This document shows positions 1 to 8,591 of a stretch of DNA of 64,000 nt, piece by piece. The notes under the pieces are model-generated. The model made no database searches. It was not told where the DNA came from and saw only the letters and a program-made list of their open reading frames with translations. This DNA is from Sphingomonas lenta (lineage in GTDB: Bacteria; Pseudomonadota; Alphaproteobacteria; Sphingomonadales; Sphingomonadaceae): NCBI RefSeq assembly GCF_002288825.1, contig NZ_NSLI01000003.1:124001-188000 (forward strand), written 5' to 3'. Positions within the stretch are counted from its first letter, which is position 1, and each line of letters opens with the position of its first letter. A program made the translations under genes and the position numbers.

Positions 1-344
1 TCCGCCGGCTCCGCGAAGACGCGGGCGTCGCGGCGTGCGGCGAGCGCGCGATTGAGCTGGCTGCGCGCGAGCGTGCAGGCGGCGATGCAGGCGAGGCGGC
101 GCGCGTGGAAGCGCGGATCGGCGAGCAGCGCGGCGAACTGCGCCACCGCCCCCTGGCTCTGGATCGCCAGCTCGCGCACGTCGACCAGCGTCAGATGCTC
201 GTTGGGGCCGCAGCGCAGCTCGGCATAGGCCCGGCGGAACTCGGGCATGAACGCCCCGAGATCGTCGGGCGAGAAGAAGCCGCCCACGCGGATGCGGACG
301 AGGTCGCGGGCCGGGTCGACCCCGATGTCGAAGCTGGCGTTCAT
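1..344 (-). CDS. Hypothetical protein, STAS/SpoIIAA-like (3' end outside window)
   Basis: The minus-strand frame starts at ATG 344 (or an in-frame ATG at 356) and runs off the left edge, giving 114 residues. It begins MNASFDIGVDPARDLVRI and continues with alternating short strands and helices (VGGFFSPDDLGAF, then HLTLVDVREL). That resembles small STAS-like or SpoIIAA-like proteins, but no motif fixes a function. It lies downstream of rpoN on the same strand, where many alphaproteobacteria carry the ribosome hibernation factor gene; this sequence is not that protein. The reading frame is convincing from codon use, while the family call is only a resemblance. Confidence 0.5.
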   Translation of the reverse strand, partial: MNASFDIGVDPARDLVRIRVGGFFSPDDLGAFMPEFRRAYAELRCGPNEHLTLVDVRELAIQSQGAVAQFAALLADPRFHARRLACIAACTLARSQLNRALAARRDARVFAEPA

Positions 345-410
345 GCGGGCGGGCATAGCCGCGGCGGCGCTACGACTTCGCTAACGGTCTTCTATACTAG
401 ATCAGCCCGC

Positions 411-1895
411 TCACGCGCCGACGAGCGCGCGGGCGCGGCGGCGCTGGACCGAGCTGCCGATGCCCATGGCTTCCCGGTACTTGGCGACGGTGCGGCGGGC
501 GATGTCGAAGCCCTTGGCCTGGAGAAGTTCGACGAGCGTGTCGTCGGACAGGATCTTGTCGCCCTCTTGCCCGATCAGCTGACGGATCGCCTGCTTCACC
601 GCCTCGGCCGAGACCGCCTCGCCGCCGTCCGCCGACGCGATGCCGCTGGTGAAGAAATATTTGAGCTCGAACGTGCCGCGGGCGCAGGAGAGGTACTTGT
701 TCGAGGTGACGCGGCTGACGGTCGATTCGTGCATGCCGATCGCCTCGGCGACGCGGGCGAGGGTGAGCGGGCGCAGATGCTGGACGCCGCGGAGGAAGAA
801 CGCCTCCTGCTGCTTCACGATCTCCGCGGCGACCTTGATGATGGTGCGCTGGCGCTGGTCGAGCGCCTTGACCAGCCAGTTGGCGCCGGCGAGCTGGTCG
901 GTGAGCCACTGCTTGGACGCCTTGGTCTGCGGGCCCGAGCAGAGCTCGGTGTAGTAGCCGCGGTTGACGAGGACGCGGGGCAGCGTGGCGTTGTTGAGCT
1001 CGACCGCCCAGCCGGTCTTCGTGCGGGCGATGAACAGGTCGGGGACAACCGCGGGCGCGGGCTCGCCGCCGTAGCGGCAGCCGGGCTTGGGATCGTAGCC
1101 GCGAAGTTCGCGGATCATGTCCGCCATGTCCTCGTCGTCGACTTGGCAGAGGCGCTTGAGGCGCGTGAGGTCGCCGCGGGCGAGGAGGTCGAGATTGTCG
1201 ATCAGCCGCGCCATGCACGGGTCGTAGCGGTCGGCCTCCTTGGCCTGGAGCGCGAGGCACTCCGCCAGGTCGCGCGCGCCGACGCCCGTGGGGTCGAGCG
1301 ACTGGACGACGCGCAGCACCTCTTGCACGCGCACGATGGGCACGCCCAGCCGGTCGGCGATCTCGCGCGTGGTGACGGTCAAGTAGCCCGTCTCGTCGAT
1401 CTGGTCGATCAGGTGCTGCGCGATGAGGAGGTCGACGCCGGAGACGAGCGGGCCGATCTGGGCCAGCAGGTGGTCGTGGAGGCTGACGCTGGTGTCGGCG
1501 AATGCGTCGAGGTCGGGGCCGTCCTCCGAGCCGCCCGGGCCGGCGCCCGCCATGCCGAGGCCGCCGTCAAGGCCGAAGCCGCCGTCGGCGACCGAGTCCT
1601 GCTGGTGGGACTCGGTGGCGTAGTCGAGGTCGAGCGACGGCTCGGCGGCGGTGTCGCCCGACAGGATCGCGTCGGCGCTAGGCCGCTCCTCGGCGATGAG
1701 CACGGGTTCGGCGTCGGGCGCGTCGGACGGCTCGGCGGTGCCCGTCTCGAGCAGCGGGTTGCGCTCGATCTCCTCGGCGATGAACACCTCGATCTCGAGG
1801 TTGGAGAGCGCCAGCAGCTTGATCGCCTGCTGGAGCTGCGGCGTCATCACCAGCGACTGCGTCTGGCGCAGGTCGAGGCGGGGGGCGAGGGACAC
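411..1895 (-). CDS. rpoN: RNA polymerase sigma-54 factor RpoN
   Basis: Sigma-54 directs RNA polymerase to -24/-12 promoters that need an AAA+ enhancer-binding activator. The 494-residue protein has the expected parts: a glutamine- and leucine-rich N-terminal region I (residues 1-50, LRQTQSLVMTPQLQQAIKLL), an acidic region II (about 50-140), a core-binding region, a helix-turn-helix, and a C-terminal RpoN box ARRTVAKYRE that reads the -24 element. The length is normal. It follows lptB on the same strand, with about 120 bp between them holding an inverted repeat. This lptA-lptB-rpoN order is typical of Proteobacteria. The identification is secure. Confidence 0.97.
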   Translation of the reverse strand: MSLAPRLDLRQTQSLVMTPQLQQAIKLLALSNLEIEVFIAEEIERNPLLETGTAEPSDAPDAEPVLIAEERPSADAILSGDTAAEPSLDLDYATESHQQDSVADGGFGLDGGLGMAGAGPGGSEDGPDLDAFADTSVSLHDHLLAQIGPLVSGVDLLIAQHLIDQIDETGYLTVTTREIADRLGVPIVRVQEVLRVVQSLDPTGVGARDLAECLALQAKEADRYDPCMARLIDNLDLLARGDLTRLKRLCQVDDEDMADMIRELRGYDPKPGCRYGGEPAPAVVPDLFIARTKTGWAVELNNATLPRVLVNRGYYTELCSGPQTKASKQWLTDQLAGANWLVKALDQRQRTIIKVAAEIVKQQEAFFLRGVQHLRPLTLARVAEAIGMHESTVSRVTSNKYLSCARGTFELKYFFTSGIASADGGEAVSAEAVKQAIRQLIGQEGDKILSDDTLVELLQAKGFDIARRTVAKYREAMGIGSSVQRRRARALVGA

Positions 1896-1907
1896 GCTGA
1901 CTTACCT

Positions 1908-1990
1908 CGTCATCCCAGCGAAAGCTGGGATCGTTTGCCGAGAGCGCACCCGGCCCGAACCACGCGACCCCAGCTTTCGCTGGGGTGACG
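1908..1990. repeat. Intergenic inverted repeat between lptB and rpoN (palindrome family 1)
   Basis: Two inverted arms, 1908-1932 and 1967-1990, flank a 34-bp spacer. Each arm is itself a small hairpin: CCCAGC-GAAA-GCTGGG in the left arm and CCCCAGC-TTTC-GCTGGGG in the right. The outer ends read CGTCATC and GGTGACG. This looks like a dispersed REP-type element lying between two co-oriented genes, where it could adjust expression of rpoN relative to lptB. Two related elements occur at 4741-4873 and 28473-28569. Confidence 0.75.
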
Positions 1991-2017
1991 AGCAAAGGGC
2001 GGGAGCACGGAGGGCGC

Positions 2018-2788
2018 TCACAACTCGAAGCTCTCGCCGAGATAGAGGCGGCGGACGTTGGCGTCGGCGACGAGATCCTGCGGGGACCCGGTGAACAGCA
2101 CGCGGCCGTCGTAGATGATGTAGGCGCGGTCGACGATGTCCAGCGTCTCGCGGACGTTGTGGTCGGTGATGAGCACGCCGATGCCGCGCTTCTTGAGCTG
2201 GCAGACGAGGTCGCGGATGTCGGCGATGGAGATAGGGTCGATGCCCGCGAACGGCTCGTCGAGGAGGATGATCGACGGGTCGGCGGCGAGCGCGCGGGCG
2301 ATCTCGGCGCGGCGGCGCTCGCCGCCCGACAGCGCCATGGCGGGGCTGGCGCGCAGGCGCGTGAGCCCGAACTCGTCGAGCAGGCGGTCGAGCCGTTCCT
2401 GGCGCGCGGCGCGGTTCGGCTCGGCCAGTTCGAGGACGGAGAGGATGTTCTTCTCGACGGAGAGGCCGCGGAAGATCGACGTCTCCTGCGGCAGGTAGCC
2501 GAGGCCCAGGACCGCGCGGCGGTACATGGGCAGGCCGGTGATGTCCTGGCCGTTCAGCATGATGCGGCCCGAGTCCGGCTTCACCAGCCCCATGACCGAG
2601 TAGAAGCAGGTCGTCTTGCCCGCCCCGTTGGGGCCGAGCAGGCCGACCACCTCGCCCAGGCCCACCGATACGGACACGTCGGTCAGGACCACGCGCTTGT
2701 CGTAGGACTTGGCGATCGAGACGACCTCGAGCCCGTCCGCGATCTGGGCGGGACGGCCGAGCTGGGCGGTGGAGGTCAGGGCGTCCAT
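2018..2788 (-). CDS. lptB: LPS export ABC transporter ATPase LptB
   Basis: LptB is the cytoplasmic ATPase of LptB2FG, which extracts lipopolysaccharide from the inner membrane and drives it along LptC, LptA and LptDE to the cell surface. The sequence has Walker A (GPNGAGKTT), the ABC signature (LSGGERRR), Walker B with the catalytic Glu (ILLDEPFAGID) and the switch His (LITDHNV). I chose ATG 2788 (256 residues, near the family's length). An in-frame ATG at 2854 would add 22 residues with no family match, and neither start has a strong ribosome binding site. It follows lptA in the same operon; lptF and lptG are not in the window. Confidence 0.95.
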   Translation of the reverse strand: MDALTSTAQLGRPAQIADGLEVVSIAKSYDKRVVLTDVSVSVGLGEVVGLLGPNGAGKTTCFYSVMGLVKPDSGRIMLNGQDITGLPMYRRAVLGLGYLPQETSIFRGLSVEKNILSVLELAEPNRAARQERLDRLLDEFGLTRLRASPAMALSGGERRRAEIARALAADPSIILLDEPFAGIDPISIADIRDLVCQLKKRGIGVLITDHNVRETLDIVDRAYIIYDGRVLFTGSPQDLVADANVRRLYLGESFEL

Positions 2789-2901
2789 AGGCACTCGCTT
2801 TTCGGGAAAGACGGTAAACAGGTCGTTACCGTCGTTCCCCTTGGCACGATTCATGCCTCAAGCGCGCGGCCGGGGAAAGACGATCCGCGACGAGCGGTGC
2901 G

Positions 2902-3432
2902 TTATTGCTGGCGCTTGGGGACCGAGAAGGTGCCCGTGACGCGCCCGCCTTGCTGCCGGACGCCGCCCGCGGCGCTCGATCCGCCCACCGCCGAACCGTC
3001 GATCACCGCGCGGCCCGTGTCGAGGTTGATCGTGAGCCGCCCGCCATTGACGGTGTTCGACCCTTGGGTGAGCGTCACGTCGCCGACCATGGTGATGAGC
3101 CGACGATTGAGGTCGTAGACGGCGTAGTTCCCGCGCGCGGTCTGCTCGGGGCGGCGCACCAGCACGCCGCCGGCCGCGTCGAGGCGCGACACCTGAGGCG
3201 AGCCGTCGAGCACCTGGCCCGTATAGGCGACGGTGAGGCGCTCGGCGGTGAGCGTCATGTCCGCCTGTTGCACGCGCACGTCGCCCGACAGCACGGCGCG
3301 GTTGGCGCGGTCCTGCAGCTCGATCGCGCCCGCGGCGAAGTTGATCGGCGCGTCCGAATTGTGGCGCTGCGCGCCCGCGGCCGAGGCGAGAAGGAGCGGC
3401 ACGAGCAGGACGAGGCGGCGCATGCGGTCCAT
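2902..3432 (-). CDS. lptA: LPS transport periplasmic protein LptA
   Basis: LptA forms the periplasmic beta-jellyroll bridge that carries LPS from LptC to LptD. The 176-residue protein starts with a signal peptide (MRRLVLLVPLLLASAAGA, preceded by MDR), followed by one OstA/LptA domain. Its recognisable start is DAPINFAAGAIELQDRANRAVLSGDV, here cited only by position (about residues 28-55), and its later strands read ARGNYAVYDLNRRLITMVGDV. It lies 8 bp downstream of lptC and upstream of lptB on the same strand, so the three are expected to be cotranscribed. Confidence 0.93.
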   Translation of the reverse strand: MDRMRRLVLLVPLLLASAAGAQRHNSDAPINFAAGAIELQDRANRAVLSGDVRVQQADMTLTAERLTVAYTGQVLDGSPQVSRLDAAGGVLVRRPEQTARGNYAVYDLNRRLITMVGDVTLTQGSNTVNGGRLTINLDTGRAVIDGSAVGGSSAAGGVRQQGGRVTGTFSVPKRQQ

Positions 3433-3440
3433 GTCGTCCT

Positions 3441-4067
3441 TTACGGGTCGATCCGCAAGCGGGCGTTGCCTTGGAGGCGCACGGTGCGGCTCTCCAGGTC
3501 GGCGCGCATCGTATCGGCGGAGAAGGTCCCCTGCGACGTGGCGCCCGTGACGCGGCCGGTGCTCGTCAGTCGGCGGGTGCGCAGGTCCGCGACGGCGTCC
3601 GTCGTGTCGAGGCGGTAGCCGTCGGCGGCGCGGACGCGGACGGGGCCGTCGACGCGGACCTGCTCCGTATCCATGCGGTAGACGCCCTGGTCGGCGGCGA
3701 TGGTGGCGGGTCCCTCCGACAGCTGCAGGCGCGCGGCGAGATCCTCCATGCGCACCACCGGCTCGGCGGACGAGCGCTGCACGGCGGAGCCGGCGTCGAT
3801 GACGAAGGGACGGCCGCGCGCGTCCTGGCCGCGGTAGCGCGCCGCCTGGATGCGCAGCCGCTCGCGCGCGACCTCCACCTCGTTCTTGTCGAGCACGAAC
3901 GACACGTCGCCCGCCGAGGTCAGCGGGGCCATGACGAGAAAGGCGGCGAGCACGCCCACCGCCATGGGCAGGCCGACGCGGAGCAGGCCGATCAGCTTGT
4001 CATGCGCGCTGCCCGGCGCCGCCATGCGCTGGCGCGCGGTGCGGGCGGCGACGGCCTGTTCAGACAT
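3441..4067 (-). CDS. lptC: LPS export system protein LptC
   Basis: LptC is a bitopic inner-membrane protein that takes LPS from LptB2FG and passes it to LptA. The 208-residue sequence has a cytoplasmic N-terminus, one transmembrane helix around residues 29-50 (LLRVGLPMAVGVLAAFLVMAPL) and a periplasmic LptC domain rich in beta strands. The sequence is weakly conserved, as usual for LptC, so the call rests on the helix-plus-jellyroll layout and on the position directly before lptA. Its start overlaps the end of the ribonuclease D gene by 8 bp, which suggests translational coupling. Confidence 0.9.
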   Translation of the reverse strand: MSEQAVAARTARQRMAAPGSAHDKLIGLLRVGLPMAVGVLAAFLVMAPLTSAGDVSFVLDKNEVEVARERLRIQAARYRGQDARGRPFVIDAGSAVQRSSAEPVVRMEDLAARLQLSEGPATIAADQGVYRMDTEQVRVDGPVRVRAADGYRLDTTDAVADLRTRRLTSTGRVTGATSQGTFSADTMRADLESRTVRLQGNARLRIDP

Positions 4068-4680
4068 GGGCGAAAATGTCGACCTCAGGCCAGCCCGCCA
4101 GGTCGAGCTCGGCGCGGTGGGGGAGAAAATCGAAGCAGGCCTGGGCGAGCGCGGTGCGGCCCTCGCGCTCCAGGCGGCGGTCGAGCTCGACCTTGAGGCG
4201 GTGGAGGTAGCGGACGTCGGATGCGGCGTATTCGCGCTGCGCGTCGGAGAGCTCGGGGGCGCCCCAGTCGCTCGACTGCTGCTGCTTGGAGAGCTCGACG
4301 CCCAGGAGCTCGCGCACCAGCTCCTTCAGCCCGTGGCGGTCGGTGTAGGTGCGGACCAGCCTCGACGCGGTCTTGGTGCAGTAGACGGGGCCGGCGACCA
4401 CGCCGAGATAATGGCGGACCGCCGCGAGGTCGAAGCGCGCGAAATGGTAGAGCTTGAGCCGGTCGGGGTCGGCGAGGACGGCGCGGAGATTGGGCGCGGT
4501 GTAGGAGGAGCCAGGCGCGAAGCGGACGAGGTGCTCGTCCTCGCCGCCGTCCGACAGCTGCACCACGCACAGCCGGTCGCGCGGGGTGAGGAGGCCCATC
4601 GTCTCCGTGTCCACCGCAATGGCGGCGCCGGGGGGGAACAGGTCGGCAGGGATGTCTTCTTCGTGCAGGTGGACGGTCAT
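4060..4680 (-). CDS. Ribonuclease D-like 3'-5' exonuclease (short form)
   Basis: This is a DEDDy-type 3'-5' exonuclease of the RNase D family, which trims the 3' ends of structured RNAs such as tRNA precursors. Visible motifs are Exo I VDTETMGL (D24, E26), Exo II around LYHFARFD, and Exo III YAASDVRYLHRL, which holds the tyrosine and aspartate typical of the class. The protein is 206 residues and has only the nuclease domain, without the HRDC domains of E. coli RNase D. I placed the start at ATG 4680 because an extension to 4779 would translate the adjacent inverted repeat. It is the first gene of the lpt operon here. Confidence 0.88.
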   Translation of the reverse strand: MTVHLHEEDIPADLFPPGAAIAVDTETMGLLTPRDRLCVVQLSDGGEDEHLVRFAPGSSYTAPNLRAVLADPDRLKLYHFARFDLAAVRHYLGVVAGPVYCTKTASRLVRTYTDRHGLKELVRELLGVELSKQQQSSDWGAPELSDAQREYAASDVRYLHRLKVELDRRLEREGRTALAQACFDFLPHRAELDLAGWPEVDIFAHV

Positions 4681-4740
4681 CGGGAGGGCAGTAGGGCGGA
4701 TCGAGCGCTGATTAAACCCTCCCTTTTGGATCCCCGCCTC

Positions 4741-4873
4741 CGTCACCCCGGACTTGTTCCGGGGTCCATGGTTCGACACGCGCCACGTCTTGGGAAGTGG
4801 AGCGGCGGCCGGTACACTCGTCGAACGGATCGTCCGTACGATGATGAACCCCGGAACAAGTCCGGGGTGACGG
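4741..4873. repeat. Intergenic inverted repeat (palindrome family 2, copy 1)
   Basis: Two inverted arms, 4741-4770 and 4844-4873, each contain CCCCGGA-ACAAGT-CCGGGG-type hairpins and end in GTCACC/GGTGACG. The spacer holds another imperfect palindrome. It lies between the ribonuclease D gene and the terC stop. A second copy at 28473-28569 shares the CGGACTTGTTCCGG core, which shows that the element is dispersed. Confidence 0.8.
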
Positions 4874-4884
4874 AGGTGGAAGAG

Positions 4885-5700
4885 TTAGGCGCTGGCCGCC
4901 GCCCGCGCTTTCGCCCGCGCGCGCCGGCGGCTCGCGACGATGTTGAGCGTCTCCACCAAGGCGGAGAAGGCCATGGCGGCGTAGATATAGCCCTTGGGCA
5001 CGTGCACCCCGAAGCCGTCGGCGATCAGCACCAGGCCGATCATCAGGAGGAACGACAGCGCCAGCATCACCACCGAGGGGTTCTTGTTGACGAAGTTCGC
5101 CAGCGGATCGGCCGCGACGAGCATCGCGCCCACCGCGATCAGCACGGCCGCGACCATGATCGGCAGGTCGTCCGTCATGCCCACCGCGGTCAGGATCGAG
5201 TCGAGCGAGAAGACCATGTCCAAGAGGATGATCTGGAAGATCGCCGAACCGACGCCGAGCGCGGCCTTGCCCGCGACCCCCGGCACGCCGTTGGGGTCGT
5301 CGCCGTCATGGCTGTCGCCCTCGACATTGTGGTGGATCTCGCGCGTCGCCTTCCACACCAGGAACAGCCCACCCGCGATCAGGATGAGGTCTCGCGCGGA
5401 GAAGGCGGTCTCGAAGGTCGCCCCGCCATGCTCGTTGGGCCCGCCGGTGATGCCGAGATCGAACACGGTCGCGGTCAGCCCGACGAGCCAGGCGATCATG
5501 GACAGGAGCAGGAGCCTCAGGCCCAGCGCCATGAAGATGCCGATGCGGCGCACCCGGCTGCGGTGCTCCTCCGGCAGTTTGTTGGTGAGGATGGAGATGA
5601 ACAGGAGGTTGTCGATGCCGAGCACCACCTCCATGACCACCAGCGTGACCAGCGCCGCCCAAGCGGCGGGGCTCTGGATTAGCTCGAATATCCCTTCCAT
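4885..5700 (-). CDS. TerC-family integral membrane protein
   Basis: The 271-residue polytopic membrane protein belongs to the TerC family, which is associated with tellurite resistance and, in recent work, with metal (manganese) export. It has about seven hydrophobic segments and the conserved acidic motifs of the family: GIDNLLF in the first helix and [13 protein letters not shown] in a later one. A hydrophilic histidine- and aspartate-rich loop ([16 protein letters not shown]) sits in the middle. The start is ATG 5700; the longer upstream frame is only the antisense of the glycine-rich cold-shock gene. The gene is divergent from that gene across a 213-bp gap. Confidence 0.9.
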   Translation of the reverse strand: MEGIFELIQSPAAWAALVTLVVMEVVLGIDNLLFISILTNKLPEEHRSRVRRIGIFMALGLRLLLLSMIAWLVGLTATVFDLGITGGPNEHGGATFETAFSARDLILIAGGLFLVWKATREIHHNVEGDSHDGDDPNGVPGVAGKAALGVGSAIFQIILLDMVFSLDSILTAVGMTDDLPIMVAAVLIAVGAMLVAADPLANFVNKNPSVVMLALSFLLMIGLVLIADGFGVHVPKGYIYAAMAFSALVETLNIVASRRRARAKARAAASA

Positions 5701-5913
5701 TGATCCTGATTGTGCTCCCTGGGCCACATTTCCGACACGTCCGGTCGGAATCACAACTTGCCGGGCACGATTTTGTTCGCGCGGGCTTGACGAATGGGCT
5801 ATGCATGGGCCGAGTGCGCAAAAGTATCTGCTGAGTGCTCGACCCATGCGTTCGTCGTCCGACGCCGGGGATCGGTCAGGTTTGAGGGCGAGTCGGGAAG
5901 ACGAACAGGGCTT

Positions 5914-6762
<849 letters not shown>

Positions 6763-6782
6763 GCTTCGGCCGATCGACGTTG

Positions 6783-6816
6783 AAAGCCCGGTCTCTTCGT
6801 GGAGGCCGGGCTTTTT
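6783..6816 (+). terminator. Rho-independent terminator after the cold-shock gene
   Basis: The stem AAAGCCCGG ... CCGGGCTTT with a short GC-rich loop is followed by a run of five T's, 20 bp after the cold-shock stop codon. This is a textbook intrinsic terminator. Confidence 0.92.
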
Positions 6817-6844
6817 CGTGTCCGCCCGGATCGAAGAGGACAGA

Positions 6845-7101
6845 GTTCACGCGAAGACGCAAAGGCGCGAGGAGCGCCTCCGCGTAGCGGCTTCATCTCT
6901 GCTCTTCGAGCGGGCGCTGCCCGACGGGTTGGTCCCACCCTCTTAGCGCCTTCGCGTCTTTGCGTGATCATTCTAGTTCGCGCGGAGGCGCGGAAAGGGT
7001 GTGCGGGACGCCGCGGCATCGCCTTCTTCCCAGCGTGGCCGGAAGATATTGCCGCTACGCGGCGGGTGACCTCTCCGCGTCCTTTGCGCCTCCGCGTGAT
7101 C
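6845..7101. repeat. Two tandem intergenic inverted repeats (palindrome family 3)
   Basis: This gene-free stretch holds two related palindromic units. Unit 1 pairs 6845-6868 with 6946-6969 (GTTCACGCGAAGACGC against GCGTCTTTGCGTGATC). Unit 2 pairs 6976-7001 with 7075-7101 (CGCGGAGGCGC against GCGCCTCCGCG). All four arms are variants of one motif, (G)TTCACGCGRAGRCGCRAAGG. I see no coding potential in the interval 6817-7150. Confidence 0.75.
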
Positions 7102-7150
7102 TCAATCAACGGCGGTGGCGCTTGCACGCAGCGACACTTAGATACCCCGC

Positions 7151-8224
7151 GTGACCAGCCACTTATCCACTCTCGGCCGCCCGCTTGGCCAAGCGCTGAA
7201 CGGGCTCGCCGCGCTGATCTGCACCGCGAGCCTGTTCGCGACGGTGGCGGCGAGCAGCGGTGCGGGATGGCCGCGCGTCGGGGAGGCGAACGCGCCTGCG
7301 GCCGAGCCGGAGCCTGAGGCGGCGCTGCTGGCGATGGCGACGGAGCCGGATATGCGAAGCGTCGATCTGCCATCCGCCGGTACGGTTCCACTATCGAGCG
7401 CGATCTCGATTCCGGGCGTGATCGCGGCCGTGCGGGACGGGTTGGGCGGGCGGTCCGCCGTCGGAACGGGTTTCCAGGCGCAGGCCGCCGCGGTCGGCCA
7501 AGCATCGGGCGCGAATGGCGCCGACGTGCCCTTGTTCGACGCCCGCGTCGTCGCGCGCCATCCGCACGATGCACGCGCCTTCACGCAGGGGCTGATCTGG
7601 CGCGACGGCGCGCTCTACGAGAGCCTTGGTCGGCCCGGCGAGTCGGAGGTGCGCCGCGTTCGCCTGGCCGACGGCCGCGTGCTCGCCCGCGCGCCCATCC
7701 CGCCCGACCAGTTCGGCGAGGGGCTCGCGTCCTATAGGAACGAACTGATCAGCCTCACCTGGCAGCACGGGATCGCGCACCGCTGGAACGCGCGCACGCT
7801 GAAGCGCGTAGGCGAGTCGCGTTATCCGGGCGAGGGCTGGGGGCTGGCGGCGGCGGGCGGCGAACTGGCGCTGTCGGACGGTACCCCGACGCTCCGCTTC
7901 TTTGATCCCCGGACCTTCGCCGAGCGGCGTCGCGTCACCGTCACCTTACGCGGCCGGCCGTTGCGCGACCTGAACGAGCTCGAATGGGTCGACGGCGCGC
8001 TCTGGGGCAATGTGTGGCACACGCCCTATCTGGTGCGGATCGACGCGAAGACGGGCGCGGTGACGGCGATTGCCGACCTGTCCGCGATCGTGCGCGAGGT
8101 CGGCCTGGCCGATCCGGAGGCGGTCGCGAACGGCATCGCCTGGGACGGACAAGAGCGGCGACTGTTCGTCACCGGCAAGCTCTGGCCCCGGCTGTTCGAG
8201 ATCAAGTTGGAGCCGCGCCCCTGA
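7151..8224 (+). CDS. Glutaminyl-peptide cyclotransferase (plant-type, secreted or membrane-anchored)
   Basis: The C-terminal 230 residues match the five-bladed propeller glutaminyl cyclase family, which converts N-terminal glutamine of peptides to pyroglutamate. Recognisable blocks are HPHDARAFTQGLIW, YESLGRPGESEVR, FGEGLASYRNELISLTW, YPGEGWGLA, LNELEWVDGALWGNVW and NGIAWDGQERRLFVTGKLWP. Ahead of the domain are a hydrophobic segment (about residues 17-36, LNGLAALICTASLFATVAAS) and a roughly 90-residue Ala/Pro-rich linker. The start is GTG 7151; I saw no better internal start before the linker. A periplasmic location is inferred from the hydrophobic segment. Confidence 0.88.
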   Translation: MTSHLSTLGRPLGQALNGLAALICTASLFATVAASSGAGWPRVGEANAPAAEPEPEAALLAMATEPDMRSVDLPSAGTVPLSSAISIPGVIAAVRDGLGGRSAVGTGFQAQAAAVGQASGANGADVPLFDARVVARHPHDARAFTQGLIWRDGALYESLGRPGESEVRRVRLADGRVLARAPIPPDQFGEGLASYRNELISLTWQHGIAHRWNARTLKRVGESRYPGEGWGLAAAGGELALSDGTPTLRFFDPRTFAERRRVTVTLRGRPLRDLNELEWVDGALWGNVWHTPYLVRIDAKTGAVTAIADLSAIVREVGLADPEAVANGIAWDGQERRLFVTGKLWPRLFEIKLEPRP

Positions 8225-8227
8225 TCC

Positions 8228-8252
8228 GGAACACGGGCGCAACAATTCGGTT
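8228..8252 (+). promoter_or_regulatory. Candidate EcfG (general stress) promoter of the lipoprotein gene
   Basis: GGAAC (8228-8232), 16 bp, then GGTT (8249-8252). It matches the alphaproteobacterial EcfG consensus GGAAC-N16/17-CGTT except for one base in the -10 element. It lies 30 bp before the GTG start of the lipoprotein gene. Confidence 0.6.
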
Positions 8253-8282
8253 TATCGCCCGAACGACAGGGAGTTGGCCCAA

Positions 8283-8585
8283 GTGAAACAGCGCATCACG
8301 ATCTTCACCGCGTGCCTGCTCGGGTTGGCGGCATGCGACGGTCCGCAGGAGGACCGGGGCGAGGTCACCGACAACGCGGCCGGCGTCGTCTCGAGCGAGG
8401 ACGCGATCGAGAGCGGCCCCAACGAGACGCTGGGCGAGGCGCGCGACGACGCGGCGGAGAGCGCCAACGAGGCGCGCGAGGCGCAGGCGGACGCGCTGGA
8501 GGACCAGGCCGACCAAGCGCGCGAGGAAGCCGACCAGCGCGCGGAGGCGCTGGAGGATCAGGCGGAAAAGGCGCGGGGGCGGTAG
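8283..8585 (+). CDS. Small lipoprotein with charged coiled-coil
   Basis: The 100-residue protein begins at GTG 8283, nine bases after AGGGAG. It has a lipoprotein signal (VKQRITIFTACLLGLAAC, lipobox LAAC with Cys18). The mature part is a highly charged Ala/Glu/Asp/Arg helix with repeats such as EAREAQADALEDQADQAREEADQ, ending in KARGR. It resembles small envelope coiled-coil lipoproteins of the Lpp/YtxH-like kind, but I cannot name a family. The candidate EcfG promoter upstream suggests a role in envelope stress. It is convergent with the DUF262 gene, with 6 bp between stop codons. Confidence 0.8.
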   Translation: MKQRITIFTACLLGLAACDGPQEDRGEVTDNAAGVVSSEDAIESGPNETLGEARDDAAESANEAREAQADALEDQADQAREEADQRAEALEDQAEKARGR

Positions 8586-8591
8586 CGCCGC

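Noticed and set aside
1-344. Ribosome hibernation factor (hpf) downstream of rpoN
   Set aside because: The position fits, but the sequence lacks hibernation-factor motifs and looks STAS-like.
105-1988. Long plus-strand open frame of 627 codons across the rpoN region
   Set aside because: It is the antisense of rpoN in GC-rich DNA, low in complexity and rich in Ala/Arg/Gly, with no domain. The minus-strand rpoN frame is complete.
5745-5772. EcfG promoter of the cold-shock gene (GGAAT-N16-CGAT)
   Set aside because: Two mismatches to the consensus, and it lies about 140 bp from the start codon; too weak to report.
5787-5835. Sigma-70 promoter of the cold-shock gene with TTGACG as -35
   Set aside because: No acceptable -10 element lies 16-18 bp downstream of TTGACG (5787-5792).
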